NCBI RefSeq assembly: GCF_012933365.1
Contig: NZ_JABBVZ010000007.1
Coordinates: forward strand, 1-64,000
Reading direction: 5' to 3'
DNA: 64,000 nucleotides
DNA from: Sulfobacillus harzensis
GTDB taxonomy: Bacteria; Bacillota; Sulfobacillia; Sulfobacillales; Sulfobacillaceae
Made by a program: the position numbers and the translations under genes. The notes under the pieces are model-generated. The model made no database searches. It saw only the letters and a program-made list of their open reading frames with translations, and was not told the DNA's origin. This document shows, piece by piece, positions 1 to 8,790 of this stretch (positions are counted from its first letter, which is position 1; the number at the start of each line of letters is the position of its first letter).

Positions 1-24
1 AGTGTAGGAAAATCGCAGCGTCCA

Positions 25-1032
25 ATGCGTCAAACCCGCGCGCCGTGCGGGTTCGGATTAAATGAAAAGGCTCCTAGCGATGTTGCAATCCCCCCGGGGT
101 GGTCTTTGGTGCGCACGGAAACGGTGGGGATATGTGGCTCGGAAGTTTCTGCCTATCTCGGACACAATGAGCTGCGCGTCCCCCCGCTGGTTATGGGGCA
201 TGAGTTCTCTGGTCGCATTGAGGAGGACATTCCGCATCGTAAGCTTAGGGCAGGGGATCTGGTCACCGTCAATCCCTTGGTGACCTGTGGAATCTGCGAC
301 GATTGCCGGTCTGGCCAACGGCAGTATTGTTCCCAGCGCCGCCTCATCGGCGTCGACTATCCGGGGGCATTTGCAAGTCGGCTCGCTGTGCCCCCTAGCC
401 AATGTTACAGGGTTTCCGATCCGGTTTTGGGCTCCTTGGTAGAGCCGTTGGCTTGTGCGATCAGGGCGGGCAATCAAGCGCGAATCACCCCAAACGATGC
501 CGTTCTAGTCATCGGAGCCGGTATTGTTGGTCTTCTTAGTGCTTGGGTGGCTCACCGCCGCGGCGCCCGACGGGTGATTCTCGCAGACACGAATGCCAGC
601 CGTCTGCGGCACGGCCCCTCGTTTGGCGTCGATACAGTGGTCGATGCGGCAAACAGCGACGTGGGCGGGGCCGTCCATAAGCTGGAGCCACGGGGCGTCG
701 ATCGGGTGATTGACGCTGTGGGATTCAGTGCGACGCGGAATGCCGCCATCAAGGCGCTGCGGCGTGGTGGGCGGGCTGTTTTTCTCGGACTCCACGAAAA
801 CGATTCGGTCCTTCCGGGCAATGGGATTGTCCGTGACGAATTCGAGATTGTGGGATCGTTTTGCTACAGCGACATCGAATTTCAAGAGGCCGTCGAGTGG
901 ATGAACGGCGGTGCTTTAAAGCCGTCCGCAGCCTGGCTGGATGTCCGCCCGGCATCCCAAGGCGATGCCGCCTTTCGGGAGCAGGCCGACGGCCCGGCAC
1001 CATTTCCCAAAATTGTCTTGCAGATGAGCTAA
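25..1032 (+). CDS. Zinc-dependent MDR-family polyol/sugar dehydrogenase
   Basis: The 335-residue protein has the normal length of a medium-chain dehydrogenase. Catalytic-zinc residues C37 (motif GICGSE) and H59-E60 (GHE), and structural-zinc cysteines C88, C91, C94 and C102, are all present. The Rossmann glycine motif GAGIVG lies at residues 164-169. The family oxidises sugar or polyol hydroxyls with NAD(P)+, and the downstream sugar-acid genes suggest a sugar or aldonate-precursor substrate (inference). The frame is open upstream to the first base of the window and only a weak AGG lies before the ATG, so the true start could be outside the window; the ATG at 25 nevertheless gives the usual N-terminal length. 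Confidence 0.85.
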   Translation: MRQTRAPCGFGLNEKAPSDVAIPPGWSLVRTETVGICGSEVSAYLGHNELRVPPLVMGHEFSGRIEEDIPHRKLRAGDLVTVNPLVTCGICDDCRSGQRQYCSQRRLIGVDYPGAFASRLAVPPSQCYRVSDPVLGSLVEPLACAIRAGNQARITPNDAVLVIGAGIVGLLSAWVAHRRGARRVILADTNASRLRHGPSFGVDTVVDAANSDVGGAVHKLEPRGVDRVIDAVGFSATRNAAIKALRRGGRAVFLGLHENDSVLPGNGIVRDEFEIVGSFCYSDIEFQEAVEWMNGGALKPSAAWLDVRPASQGDAAFREQADGPAPFPKIVLQMS

Positions 1033-1058
1033 TGTCCTCATGAGAAAGGGTGGATGAC

Positions 1059-1925
1059 ATGCGTCTCGGCAATGTGTGGTACCAAGGGCAGCCGCGTGTG
1101 GCGGTGATGATGGGCGACAGTGATTCCGGTGGTTGTCAACTCCTGCCAAAAGAGTATTCTGCGACCGATGATCTATGGGAGCACCTGATGGATGACGCGG
1201 GCCGGGAGCGCCTGATGCGGGCAGCATCCGATAGCGTGACGGTCCGGGATCTCGGGTGGCGGCCTCCGGTTTTGGCCCCGTCAAAAGTGCTATGCATCGG
1301 ATTGAACTATCGTCAGCATGCGCGGGAGACGGGGGCCGACATTCCGACGGTACCTGTGGTGTTCAACAAATTTCCCTCGACGCTCGCGGCGGACGGCGAG
1401 GACATCCCCATTCCTGCGGCCACCCGTGAGTTGGACTACGAAGCGGAATTGGTTATCGTCATGGGCCGGAGGGCGTTTCGGGTGTCCCCCGAGGAGAGTC
1501 TCAATTATGTAGCCGGCTATGCTGTCGGGAACGATGTGTCTGCTCGCGATTTGCAGCGGTCAACCAGCCAATGGCTCTTCGGCAAATCCTCGCCGGGATT
1601 TGCCCCGCTGGGACCATGGATTACAACCGCGGACGAGGTTCCCAATCCTCAGGGGCTTCCCATTCAACTATGGAGAAATGATGTCCTCTGCCAAAATTCC
1701 AACACGGAGGACATGATTTTCTCGTGTCAGACGATTATTAGCCATCTGGCGTCGGTATGGCCTCTGGAACCGGGCGATCTGATTTTTACCGGCACGCCGG
1801 AAGGGGTGATCTTGGGATTGCCTGAAGACAAGCGGCGTTGGCTTCAAAACGGGGATGTTGTCAAGGTCGCTATTGCCGGGTTGGGGGAACTCACCAACCG
1901 GTTTGTCGAGAGCCGCGATGACTAG
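1059..1925 (+). CDS. Fumarylacetoacetate hydrolase (FAH) family protein
   Basis: This 288-residue protein is an FAH-superfamily member. It keeps the metal-binding E-x-E in LDYEAELV, the GNDVSARDLQ motif and the FTGTPEGV segment, so it should be catalytically competent. The family hydrolyses, decarboxylates or dehydrates 2-oxoacid intermediates on a Mg/Mn ion. The exact substrate cannot be read from sequence; its place between a sugar dehydrogenase and larE suggests a sugar-acid intermediate. I prefer the ATG at 1059, with AGAAAGGG about eight bases upstream; a GTG at 1050 lies inside that ribosome binding site. Its end overlaps the larE start. Confidence 0.85.
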   Translation: MRLGNVWYQGQPRVAVMMGDSDSGGCQLLPKEYSATDDLWEHLMDDAGRERLMRAASDSVTVRDLGWRPPVLAPSKVLCIGLNYRQHARETGADIPTVPVVFNKFPSTLAADGEDIPIPAATRELDYEAELVIVMGRRAFRVSPEESLNYVAGYAVGNDVSARDLQRSTSQWLFGKSSPGFAPLGPWITTADEVPNPQGLPIQLWRNDVLCQNSNTEDMIFSCQTIISHLASVWPLEPGDLIFTGTPEGVILGLPEDKRRWLQNGDVVKVAIAGLGELTNRFVESRDD

Positions 1926-2793
1926 GGAAAAGGCCCGGTCGGGCGACAGGCAAGCAGACGTTAGGGTTGAGGAGGAAGCGGCGCTCATGCGTGCCATTCA
2001 GCGATTTCCGTCGGCTGTCGTGGCGTACTCCGGGGGGGTTGATTCTACCGTGGTGGCGGTGGCTGCATTTCGAGCGCTCGGATCGGAGCGCATGCTGGCG
2101 GTCACCGGAGATTCTCCTAGCGTTGCGCGTTCGGAACTTCATGGAGCGGAAGTCATAGCCAAGCAGGCGGGATTCTCTTGGGCCACGGTGCAAACCAAGG
2201 AATTGGGTGACGCTCGGTACCAGGCCAACGATGGCTCACGCTGCTACTTCTGCAAATCGGAGCTTTATGCAGTGTTAGACACCATCCGGGATCAACGGGG
2301 GTTCGCCGTCGTGATGGACGGGTTTAATCAGGATGACTTAGGCGACTTTCGCCCGGGCTTAAAAGCGGGTCAGGAGCACCAGGTGGTCAGTCCCCTGAAA
2401 GAGGCGGGTTTGGGAAAGGATGCGGTACGTCGCTTAGCGCGGGCCTGGGGCTTGTCAAACTGGGATAAACCAGCATCCCCGTGCTTGGCTTCCCGAATCC
2501 CCTATCACACGCCGGTTACCGTCGAACGGCTGAAACAGGTGGAAGTGGCTGAAGACGCCCTCCACAGCTTGGGATTTCGCCAGGTGCGCGTCCGCCACCA
2601 CGGTGCATTGGCGCGCATTGAGGTGCCGATTCAGGACCTCCCCGCAATCTTGACTCACAGGGAAGCGATTGTACGGGCGATAAAACAGGCGGGCTATCGG
2701 TTTGTGGCCTTAGATCTCGATGGACTAAAATCCGGGTCTCTCAATACGCTCATCACCGAATCAGCGAAAAAGGAGGTGCATCCCCATGACTGA
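1918..2793 (+). CDS. larE: LarE, pyridinium dithiocarboxylate sulfur transferase, three-cysteine type
   Basis: LarE is the ATP-pyrophosphatase that activates the pyridinium dicarboxylate mononucleotide made by LarB and inserts sulfur during nickel-pincer nucleotide synthesis. The PP-loop is AYSGGVDST (residues 36-44). Further LarE signatures are DGFNQDDLGDFRPGLKA and PASPCLASRIPY. Three cysteines, C109 and C112 (RCYFC) plus C189, match LarE enzymes that use a [4Fe-4S] cluster instead of sacrificing a single cysteine. The ATG at 1918 overlaps the FAH stop and keeps the helix before the PP-loop; an ATG at 1987 has a better GAGGAGG site but would cut that helix. The other lar genes lie near 16-21 kb. 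Confidence 0.9.
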   Translation: MTREKARSGDRQADVRVEEEAALMRAIQRFPSAVVAYSGGVDSTVVAVAAFRALGSERMLAVTGDSPSVARSELHGAEVIAKQAGFSWATVQTKELGDARYQANDGSRCYFCKSELYAVLDTIRDQRGFAVVMDGFNQDDLGDFRPGLKAGQEHQVVSPLKEAGLGKDAVRRLARAWGLSNWDKPASPCLASRIPYHTPVTVERLKQVEVAEDALHSLGFRQVRVRHHGALARIEVPIQDLPAILTHREAIVRAIKQAGYRFVALDLDGLKSGSLNTLITESAKKEVHPHD

Positions 2794-3388
2794 AAACGTG
2801 TTGGCCGGAGTATTGGGCAAATCCCGCGTGTTGCCCGTTATACGCGCCGCCAAGCCAGAGATGGCTCTCGGGCGGGCGCGGACCATCGTGAACGCTGGGA
2901 TCTCGGTGGTGGAAATCGCGTGGACGACGCCGGAAGCAGCCCAGGTGGTGAGAGACATGTGCGAGCGGCCTGGGCTCGTGGTGGGAGCCGGGACCATCTT
3001 GAATGAAGAAACCGCCCAAGAGGCGCTGGATGCGGGGGCTGAATTTCTCGTTGCCCCCAATCTTTCCAAACAGGTCGCTCGGTTGGCCAAAAGACGCGGC
3101 GTGCCTTATCTTCCCGGGGTATTCACAGCCGACGAAGTGTCTCGGGCACTCGACGAGGGATTGACAATCTTGAAGCTCTTTCCGGCCGCGACTGGGGGCG
3201 TGGCTCACATGCGCGCTCTCAATGAGCCGTTTCCGGGCATCACCTGGGTTCCCACCGGCGGGATCAGTTGGGAGACGGCCGGCGAATGGATCCGGGCGGG
3301 GGCCGTCGCTGTCGGTATGGGCAGTGCACTGCTCAAAGTGGATGATCTGACGTCAGTCATCAAGACGCTTCAGGGGTCTGTGGCATGA
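2786..3388 (+). CDS. 2-keto-3-deoxy-6-phosphogluconate (KDPG/KHG) aldolase
   Basis: This 200-residue class I aldolase has the KDPG/KHG family layout. The Schiff-base lysine is K130 in TILKLFPA, the catalytic glutamate is E43 in VVEIAWTTP, and the phosphate loop is in WVPTGGIS. It should split 2-keto-3-deoxy-6-phospho sugar acids into pyruvate and glyceraldehyde 3-phosphate. An AAGGAGGT site precedes the start, the ATG overlaps the larE stop, and its own stop overlaps the next start. The adjacent PfkB kinase would supply the phosphorylated substrate, giving a short Entner-Doudoroff-like branch. Confidence 0.92.
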   Translation: MTENVLAGVLGKSRVLPVIRAAKPEMALGRARTIVNAGISVVEIAWTTPEAAQVVRDMCERPGLVVGAGTILNEETAQEALDAGAEFLVAPNLSKQVARLAKRRGVPYLPGVFTADEVSRALDEGLTILKLFPAATGGVAHMRALNEPFPGITWVPTGGISWETAGEWIRAGAVAVGMGSALLKVDDLTSVIKTLQGSVA

Positions 3389-4335
3389 CGCCCGTCGTGA
3401 CGGCGGGCGAGCCATTGGGCCTTCTAACCCCGGCAACCCGCGGCCGGGTTGGGGTGGGCTCCTCCATGACATTTAGTATGGCGGGGTCGGAATGCAATGT
3501 GGCCATCGCCTTGGCACGGCTTGGCATTCCGGTCTGGTTCGGGGGCGCGGTGGGGAACGATCCGGCTGGGAACGCGGTCATCCATACTCTGAGGGCCGAA
3601 GGTGTCAATGTGGATTTGTTGAATACGAATTCGCATCCCACGGGGCTGATGATGAAGGAATGGTTTGGGCTTAAGCCGGAGCCGCGGGTCTTTTACTATT
3701 GTGAAAACACCGCCATGCATGCGTGGGAGCCACCGCTGATGTTGTCCCCGAGGCTGACAACAGCCCGACTTCATCTGTCCGGCATCACCCTCATGATACA
3801 TTCAGGGCTTCGCGAGCGAATGTTGGACTGGATGAAAGCCTGGGTTGAGGCCAACCGGGGAGGCGTGTCCTTAGACTTGAACATTCGCTGGCGGTTGGGG
3901 GACGCGACCAAGTGGCGAGAGACGCTTCAGGCCGCCATGGCCTCGACGGACCTGATTTTCGCCTCGCGCAGCGAGCTGATGGCCTTATGGGATACCGATG
4001 ACAGCGCCCAGCTTAACGCGCAGGGGATTTTGGGGACGGAGCAGGTGTTAGTGGTAACGGACGGCGACCGTGGCGCCTGGGCTGAACAAGGAGGACACCA
4101 CCTCGGGGAGGTCCCCGCTTGGCCCGTCGGTCAGGTGACTGATGTCGTGGGGGCCGGCGACGGCTTCGCCGCCGGGGTGTTGGCGGGACGCATCAGAGGC
4201 TGGAGCTGGCCTGACAGTCTGAAGCTGGGATCCATCGTGGGAGCGTTTGCCGTGGCTCATCCCGGCGACTGGGAGGGCTATCCCTATTGGGCTGAGGTAG
4301 CCGAAATTTTGGATGGCCGTTGGCTTGAGCGATAA
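3385..4335 (+). CDS. kdgK: PfkB-family 2-keto-3-deoxygluconate kinase
   Basis: This 316-residue ribokinase-family protein carries the PfkB C-terminal signature DVVGAGDGFAAGV with the GAGD anion hole and catalytic aspartate, and the N-terminal SMTFSMAGSECNVAIALARLG sugar-binding region is recognisable. It should phosphorylate a 2-keto-3-deoxy sugar acid at its terminal hydroxyl with ATP. The assignment rests on family plus direct translational coupling (ATGA overlap) to the KDPG aldolase. Another ketose or sugar-acid substrate is possible. Confidence 0.85.
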   Translation: MTPVVTAGEPLGLLTPATRGRVGVGSSMTFSMAGSECNVAIALARLGIPVWFGGAVGNDPAGNAVIHTLRAEGVNVDLLNTNSHPTGLMMKEWFGLKPEPRVFYYCENTAMHAWEPPLMLSPRLTTARLHLSGITLMIHSGLRERMLDWMKAWVEANRGGVSLDLNIRWRLGDATKWRETLQAAMASTDLIFASRSELMALWDTDDSAQLNAQGILGTEQVLVVTDGDRGAWAEQGGHHLGEVPAWPVGQVTDVVGAGDGFAAGVLAGRIRGWSWPDSLKLGSIVGAFAVAHPGDWEGYPYWAEVAEILDGRWLER

Positions 4336-4347
4336 CAGGGGGGATGC

Positions 4348-6336
4348 ATGATGGCTGAACAAGGCCATGGTGGCCGTGACCGTTTACGGGCGTTGTTGGA
4401 GGATAATCACCAGTACGGGGTGGCGAGCCGAGCTCCGGGCCCATCTGGATCTTTGCCGCTCACGGAAGACATGCTGCGGCAGTGGCCCAGCGGGGATCTG
4501 TTTGGGCTTAGCCAGAATGTAGGCATGGGATGGCGACCCGAGAGGGTGCTGAACGATCCGGTTCTCATACTTAGCACGCAAGGCGGCATGCGTGATGAGA
4601 CGGGGGCGCCGCAGGCTCTGGGCTATCACACGGGTCATTGGGAAATCAGCCGATTGGTTCAGCGGGCGGCCGCCGAGTTTCGGGATCTCGGAGCGATGCC
4701 CTATGCCGCCTTCGTGAGCGATCCTTGCGACGGGCGTACGCAGGGGACGCCCGGCATGTTTGATTCGCTGCCCTATCGCAATGACGCCTCTCTGGTGATG
4801 CGGCGCCTGATTCGTTCTTTGCCGCGCCGGCGTGCTGTCATGGGAGTGGCCACTTGCGACAAGGGGCTGCCGGCCATGATGATGGCCGTGGCGTCCGTCA
4901 AAGGGTTGCCTGGTATTTTGGTCCCGGGTGGGGTTACGCTGCTGGCGGAAGACGGTGAGGACGCGGCCAAAGTCCAAACCATCGGGGCGCGCTTCACTCA
5001 CGGTGAAATTAGTCTCGAGCACGCGGCGGCTATGGGCTGTCGGGCTTGTGCCTCACCGGGCGGCGGCTGCCAATTCCTCGGCACCGCCGCGACCTCACAA
5101 GTGGTGGCTGAGGCCTTGGGCATGGCGTTACCTCACACAGCGCTCGTGCCTTCCGGGTCGTCCTTATGGGAGGAGATGGCGCGCGACTCAGCTCGCGCCC
5201 TCAGGCACATGATGGCATGCGGCTGGGCCATGGATGACGTACTCACGGATGCCTCCATCGCCAATGCCATGGCGGTCCATGCTGCTTTCGGCGGTTCCAC
5301 TAATCTGCTCTTGCATCTCCCAGCCATTGCCCATACGGCAGGCCGCCGGGTGCCGACGGTTGACGATTGGCGGCATGTCAATCGCGAGGTTCCGCGTCTG
5401 GTCAGCGTGCTGCCAAATGGTCCTGTGCCGCATCCCACCGTCTACGCCTATTTGGCGGGGGGCGTCCCGGAGGTGATGCTGCATCTCCGCCGCCTTGGGT
5501 TGCTTGACACTACCGTAAAGACGGTTGCGGGAACCACCTTGGGTGAAGTGCTGGATTGGTGGGAGTCGTCCGAGCGGCGCATCAAGGTGCGAAAACATCT
5601 TGAGACCCAAGATGGGGTGAATCCTGATGATGTGATTTTCTCCCCGGATCGCGCTCGGCAGGCGGGCCTCGGCATCACCATCACCTTCCCGGTGGGCAAC
5701 TTGGCTCCGCAAGGGGCCGTGATTAAGTCGACGGCAATCGATCCCACGGTATTGGACCACGACGGTGTGTACCGCCACCGCGGACCTGCCCGGGTCTTTA
5801 CTCAGGAATCCGAGGCCATCCGGGCCATCAAGAAGGGCGCCATCAAGGCGGGCGATGTGATGGTGCTGGCGGGGCGGGGACCTATGGGCACCGGCATGGA
5901 AGAGACGTACCAACTCACCTCGGCGCTCCGCTACTTGCCGTTTGGCAAGCATGTGGCGCTTATCACGGATGCCCGTTTTTCGGGCGTGTCGACCGGTGCC
6001 TGCATCGGTCATGTGAGTCCCGAGGGACTCGCCGGCGGACCCATTGGAAAAGTGCGGGATGGCGACATCATTGATATTGTCATAAATCCCGCGACGGGGG
6101 AGGGAAGTCTGAACTTTGTAGGCACGCCCCAGCAACCGCTCTCTCCTGAAGACGGGACGCATGTGCTCCAGGAGCGGCCGTTGAACCCCGACATGGAGCC
6201 TGACCCGGACCTCCCCGACGATACTAGGCTATGGGCGGCCCTGCAATCAGTCAGCGGTGGCCCTTGGCGCGGGGCGGTATACGATGTGGACCGCATTGTC
6301 GCGGCGTTGGGGCGGGGCTTGTCCCAACAAGGTTGA
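4348..6336 (+). CDS. yjhG: YjhG/YagF-type D-xylonate (pentonate) dehydratase
   Basis: This 662-residue IlvD/Edd-superfamily dehydratase resembles E. coli YjhG along its whole length, including [56 protein letters not shown] and [17 protein letters not shown]. Candidate Fe-S cysteines are C127, C170 and C241. The family removes water from aldonates such as D-xylonate to give 2-keto-3-deoxy acids. A second ATG at 4351 has slightly better spacing from the AGGGGGGA site. The KGSA dehydrogenase and keto-deoxy-pentonate dehydratase follow, completing a Weimberg route. Confidence 0.93.
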   Translation: MMAEQGHGGRDRLRALLEDNHQYGVASRAPGPSGSLPLTEDMLRQWPSGDLFGLSQNVGMGWRPERVLNDPVLILSTQGGMRDETGAPQALGYHTGHWEISRLVQRAAAEFRDLGAMPYAAFVSDPCDGRTQGTPGMFDSLPYRNDASLVMRRLIRSLPRRRAVMGVATCDKGLPAMMMAVASVKGLPGILVPGGVTLLAEDGEDAAKVQTIGARFTHGEISLEHAAAMGCRACASPGGGCQFLGTAATSQVVAEALGMALPHTALVPSGSSLWEEMARDSARALRHMMACGWAMDDVLTDASIANAMAVHAAFGGSTNLLLHLPAIAHTAGRRVPTVDDWRHVNREVPRLVSVLPNGPVPHPTVYAYLAGGVPEVMLHLRRLGLLDTTVKTVAGTTLGEVLDWWESSERRIKVRKHLETQDGVNPDDVIFSPDRARQAGLGITITFPVGNLAPQGAVIKSTAIDPTVLDHDGVYRHRGPARVFTQESEAIRAIKKGAIKAGDVMVLAGRGPMGTGMEETYQLTSALRYLPFGKHVALITDARFSGVSTGACIGHVSPEGLAGGPIGKVRDGDIIDIVINPATGEGSLNFVGTPQQPLSPEDGTHVLQERPLNPDMEPDPDLPDDTRLWAALQSVSGGPWRGAVYDVDRIVAALGRGLSQQG

Positions 6337-6363
6337 AACAGAGCAGCAAAGGAGGAGACAGTG

Positions 6364-7794
6364 ATGATCGAAGCGCAAAATCTCATTGGGGGTCAGGAAG
6401 TCACCACGTCACAGCGGATGGAGGTATTCTCGCCGTCCCGTCCGGACGAAGTCATTGGGCACATCCCGCAATCGATTGGTGTCGAAGTGGACCTTGCGGT
6501 GCAGGCGGCCCGCGATGCCTTGCGGGCTTGGAAACAGTTGGGGCCCATGGGACGAAGCAGTTTGATGTTTCAGGCAGCCGCCATCTTGGAACAGCGGGTG
6601 GATGAGTTGGCTCAACTGGCATCCCAGGAAATGGGCAAGCCGATCGGCGAGGCGCGAGGCGAGGCTCTCCGGGCGGTGGCGATTCTCCGCTATTATGCCG
6701 GTCAAGGTGCCTATCCGGTCGGTGACGTCATTCCCGCCGCCAATGCGACAACGCTGCAATACACCACACGCGAGCCACTCGGGGTGGTCGGCATCATTAC
6801 CCCTTGGAACTTCCCGCTGGCCATCCCCATGTGGAAGGTGGCTCCCGCCCTCATATACGGCAATACCGTGGTGATTAAACCGGCCGAGCTTAGCTCCCTG
6901 ACGGCCTATCGTATGTTTTCGCTCATTCAAGGACTTTTTCCGCCAGGCGTGCTGAATGTGGTCATCGGGCGGGGCGCCGAAGCGGGTGCGGCGCTGGTTC
7001 AGCACCCGGGAATTCGCGGCATCAGCTTCACGGGATCCAGCCAGGTTGGGCAGGGCATTGCCCGTGCGGCGGCGGACCGGGGCGTCAAGTATCAACTGGA
7101 AATGGGCGGAAAAAATGCTGTAATTGTGGCCGACGATGCCAATATCGAACAGGCGGTGGAATTGGTCGTGTCGGGGGCCATGCGGTCGGCGGGGCAAAAG
7201 TGCACGGCCACCTCGCGGGTCATTGTGCTGGACGGCATTCACCACGCTTTTCGGGAGGCCTTGACCAAGCGGGTGAAGTCTCTGGCCGTGGGCGATCCGC
7301 TGGATGCCAACACCTATCTCGGCCCGGTCGTGTCGGCGTCTCAACAAAAGCGGGTATACACCTTCATTGAGCATGCGCAGCGGGAGGGGTATGCTGCCGT
7401 GACGGGCGGCCAGCTGCTGGATCGACCCGGCTATTTTATTGCGCCCACCGTTTTTGATGAAGTGCGGCCGGACGCTGAGATAGCGCAAGAGGAAGTGTTT
7501 GGGCCGGTGGTCGCGATCATTCCCGCCGCCACACTTGATGAAGCCATTACCATCACCAATGGGGTGCGCTACGGCCTCAGTGCTTCGGTATTCACCAGAA
7601 ATCTCACCACAGCCCTAAAGATGGTTGATGAATTGGAAGTAGGGATGGTGCGGGTGAACGAAGAAACGGCTGGCGTGGAATATCAGGCGCCGTTTGGTGG
7701 AATGAAGGCATCGAGCTCCCATTCACGGGAGCAAGGATTGGCCGCCCGGGAATTTTACACCGAAACCAAAACCGTGGCAATCCGTGCCATGTAG
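6364..7794 (+). CDS. 2-oxoglutarate semialdehyde dehydrogenase (aldehyde dehydrogenase family)
   Basis: This 476-residue aldehyde dehydrogenase has catalytic C280 in GQKCTATSR and the general base E246 in LEMGGKN. The motifs TPWNFPLAIPMWK and FTGSSQVGQGIA belong to the NAD(P) domain. The GQKCTATSR form and the context fit oxidation of 2-oxoglutarate semialdehyde to 2-oxoglutarate, the last step of the Weimberg pathway. The ATG at 6364 sits eight bases after GGAGG; a GTG at 6361 directly precedes it. A close paralogue at 62635 shares long identical stretches and serves the hydroxyproline genes. Confidence 0.9.
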   Translation: MIEAQNLIGGQEVTTSQRMEVFSPSRPDEVIGHIPQSIGVEVDLAVQAARDALRAWKQLGPMGRSSLMFQAAAILEQRVDELAQLASQEMGKPIGEARGEALRAVAILRYYAGQGAYPVGDVIPAANATTLQYTTREPLGVVGIITPWNFPLAIPMWKVAPALIYGNTVVIKPAELSSLTAYRMFSLIQGLFPPGVLNVVIGRGAEAGAALVQHPGIRGISFTGSSQVGQGIARAAADRGVKYQLEMGGKNAVIVADDANIEQAVELVVSGAMRSAGQKCTATSRVIVLDGIHHAFREALTKRVKSLAVGDPLDANTYLGPVVSASQQKRVYTFIEHAQREGYAAVTGGQLLDRPGYFIAPTVFDEVRPDAEIAQEEVFGPVVAIIPAATLDEAITITNGVRYGLSASVFTRNLTTALKMVDELEVGMVRVNEETAGVEYQAPFGGMKASSSHSREQGLAAREFYTETKTVAIRAM

Positions 7795-7805
7795 GGGGGA
7801 TGACG

Positions 7806-8714
7806 ATGTTGAACTTGTGGTCTTGGCGCGATGCCCAGGGCGGATCGCACGTGGGGGTTTCGGACGGGCCGTTGCTTGACCAGGTACTGGATTTGTCCGC
7901 CGTGGAGTCGGGTCTTCACTCCGTGAACGGCCTCTGGCAGGTACACGGCGGCGGGGAGGCCTTAAGCACTTTTCTTCGGGATGCCTTGGGCTCGACCCGG
8001 GAGCGAGTGGCGCTGCGTCCCGAGACGCTTTCTCTTCCTGTCGACCTGACCGAGTGCTGGGCGGCTGGCGTAACCTACCAAATGAGCCGCGACGCACGGG
8101 TTGAGGAAACCCAAGGCGGCGAGGACTTCTATCGCAAAGTCTACGAAGCGGAGCGACCGGAGCTCTTCTTCAAGTCGCCGGGGTCGCGGGTGGTTGGCCC
8201 TTACGGGGAGGTGGGACTCAGGCAGGACTCAACCTGGCAGATTCCAGAGCCGGAGCTGACGCTGATTGTGGATCCGGATGGGCATCTCTTTGGCTATACC
8301 GCGGGAAACGACATGTCCTGCCGTGATATTGAAGGCGAAAATCCTCTGTATCTTCCCCAGGCTAAAATCTATCACCATAGCGCGGCCGTCGGGCCCTGTA
8401 TCGCGCTGGCAGACACCCTCGATGCGGCCGACCTGGAGATTTCGCTGCAAATTCAGCGACGGGAGAGGATCGTGTTTGCCGGATCCGTCAATACCCGGAT
8501 GATGCGGCGGACCCCCGATGAGTTAATCCGCTACTTGCGTCGGGCTTGGCCGATGACAGGTTGGACAGCCCTGATGACGGGCACGGCGGTGGTGCCGCCG
8601 GCCGACTTTACCCTTGAGCCCGGTGACACCATTGACATTGCCATAAGCGGAATTGGCCATCTGGTGACGCAGGCGCGTCGCATTACCTCAGACTGGGCCT
8701 CTGTGCCGCAATGA
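7806..8714 (+). CDS. 2-keto-3-deoxy-pentonate dehydratase (FAH family, KdaD/AraD1-like)
   Basis: This 302-residue FAH-superfamily protein resembles 2-keto-3-deoxy-D-arabinonate dehydratase, with ELFFKSPGSRVVGP, the metal-binding E-x-E in PEPELTLIVD, and GNDMSCRDIEGENPLYLPQAK. The family dehydrates 2-keto-3-deoxypentonates to 2-oxoglutarate semialdehyde, linking the upstream pentonate dehydratase to the semialdehyde dehydrogenase. The ATG at 7806 is about seven bases after AGGGGG; the earlier ATG at 7800 is too close to it. It is convergent with the PdxA2 gene across a 76-base gap that shows no clear terminator. Confidence 0.88.
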   Translation: MLNLWSWRDAQGGSHVGVSDGPLLDQVLDLSAVESGLHSVNGLWQVHGGGEALSTFLRDALGSTRERVALRPETLSLPVDLTECWAAGVTYQMSRDARVEETQGGEDFYRKVYEAERPELFFKSPGSRVVGPYGEVGLRQDSTWQIPEPELTLIVDPDGHLFGYTAGNDMSCRDIEGENPLYLPQAKIYHHSAAVGPCIALADTLDAADLEISLQIQRRERIVFAGSVNTRMMRRTPDELIRYLRRAWPMTGWTALMTGTAVVPPADFTLEPGDTIDIAISGIGHLVTQARRITSDWASVPQ

Positions 8715-8790
8715 TATGGCGGACGTGCAAAATGTCTTGCCATGACCGGTTGGGACAAGCTGCGTGGACTCCGATATTCTACAGGTGGCG

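Noticed and set aside
5188-6162. Long minus-strand open frame of 324 codons
   Set aside because: It lies fully inside the YjhG-type dehydratase, has no recognisable motif and is a typical antisense shadow of a GC-rich gene.
8715-8790. Possible terminator or small RNA between the keto-deoxypentonate dehydratase and pdxA2 genes
   Set aside because: I see no stable stem and no promoter-like boxes in the 76-base gap.
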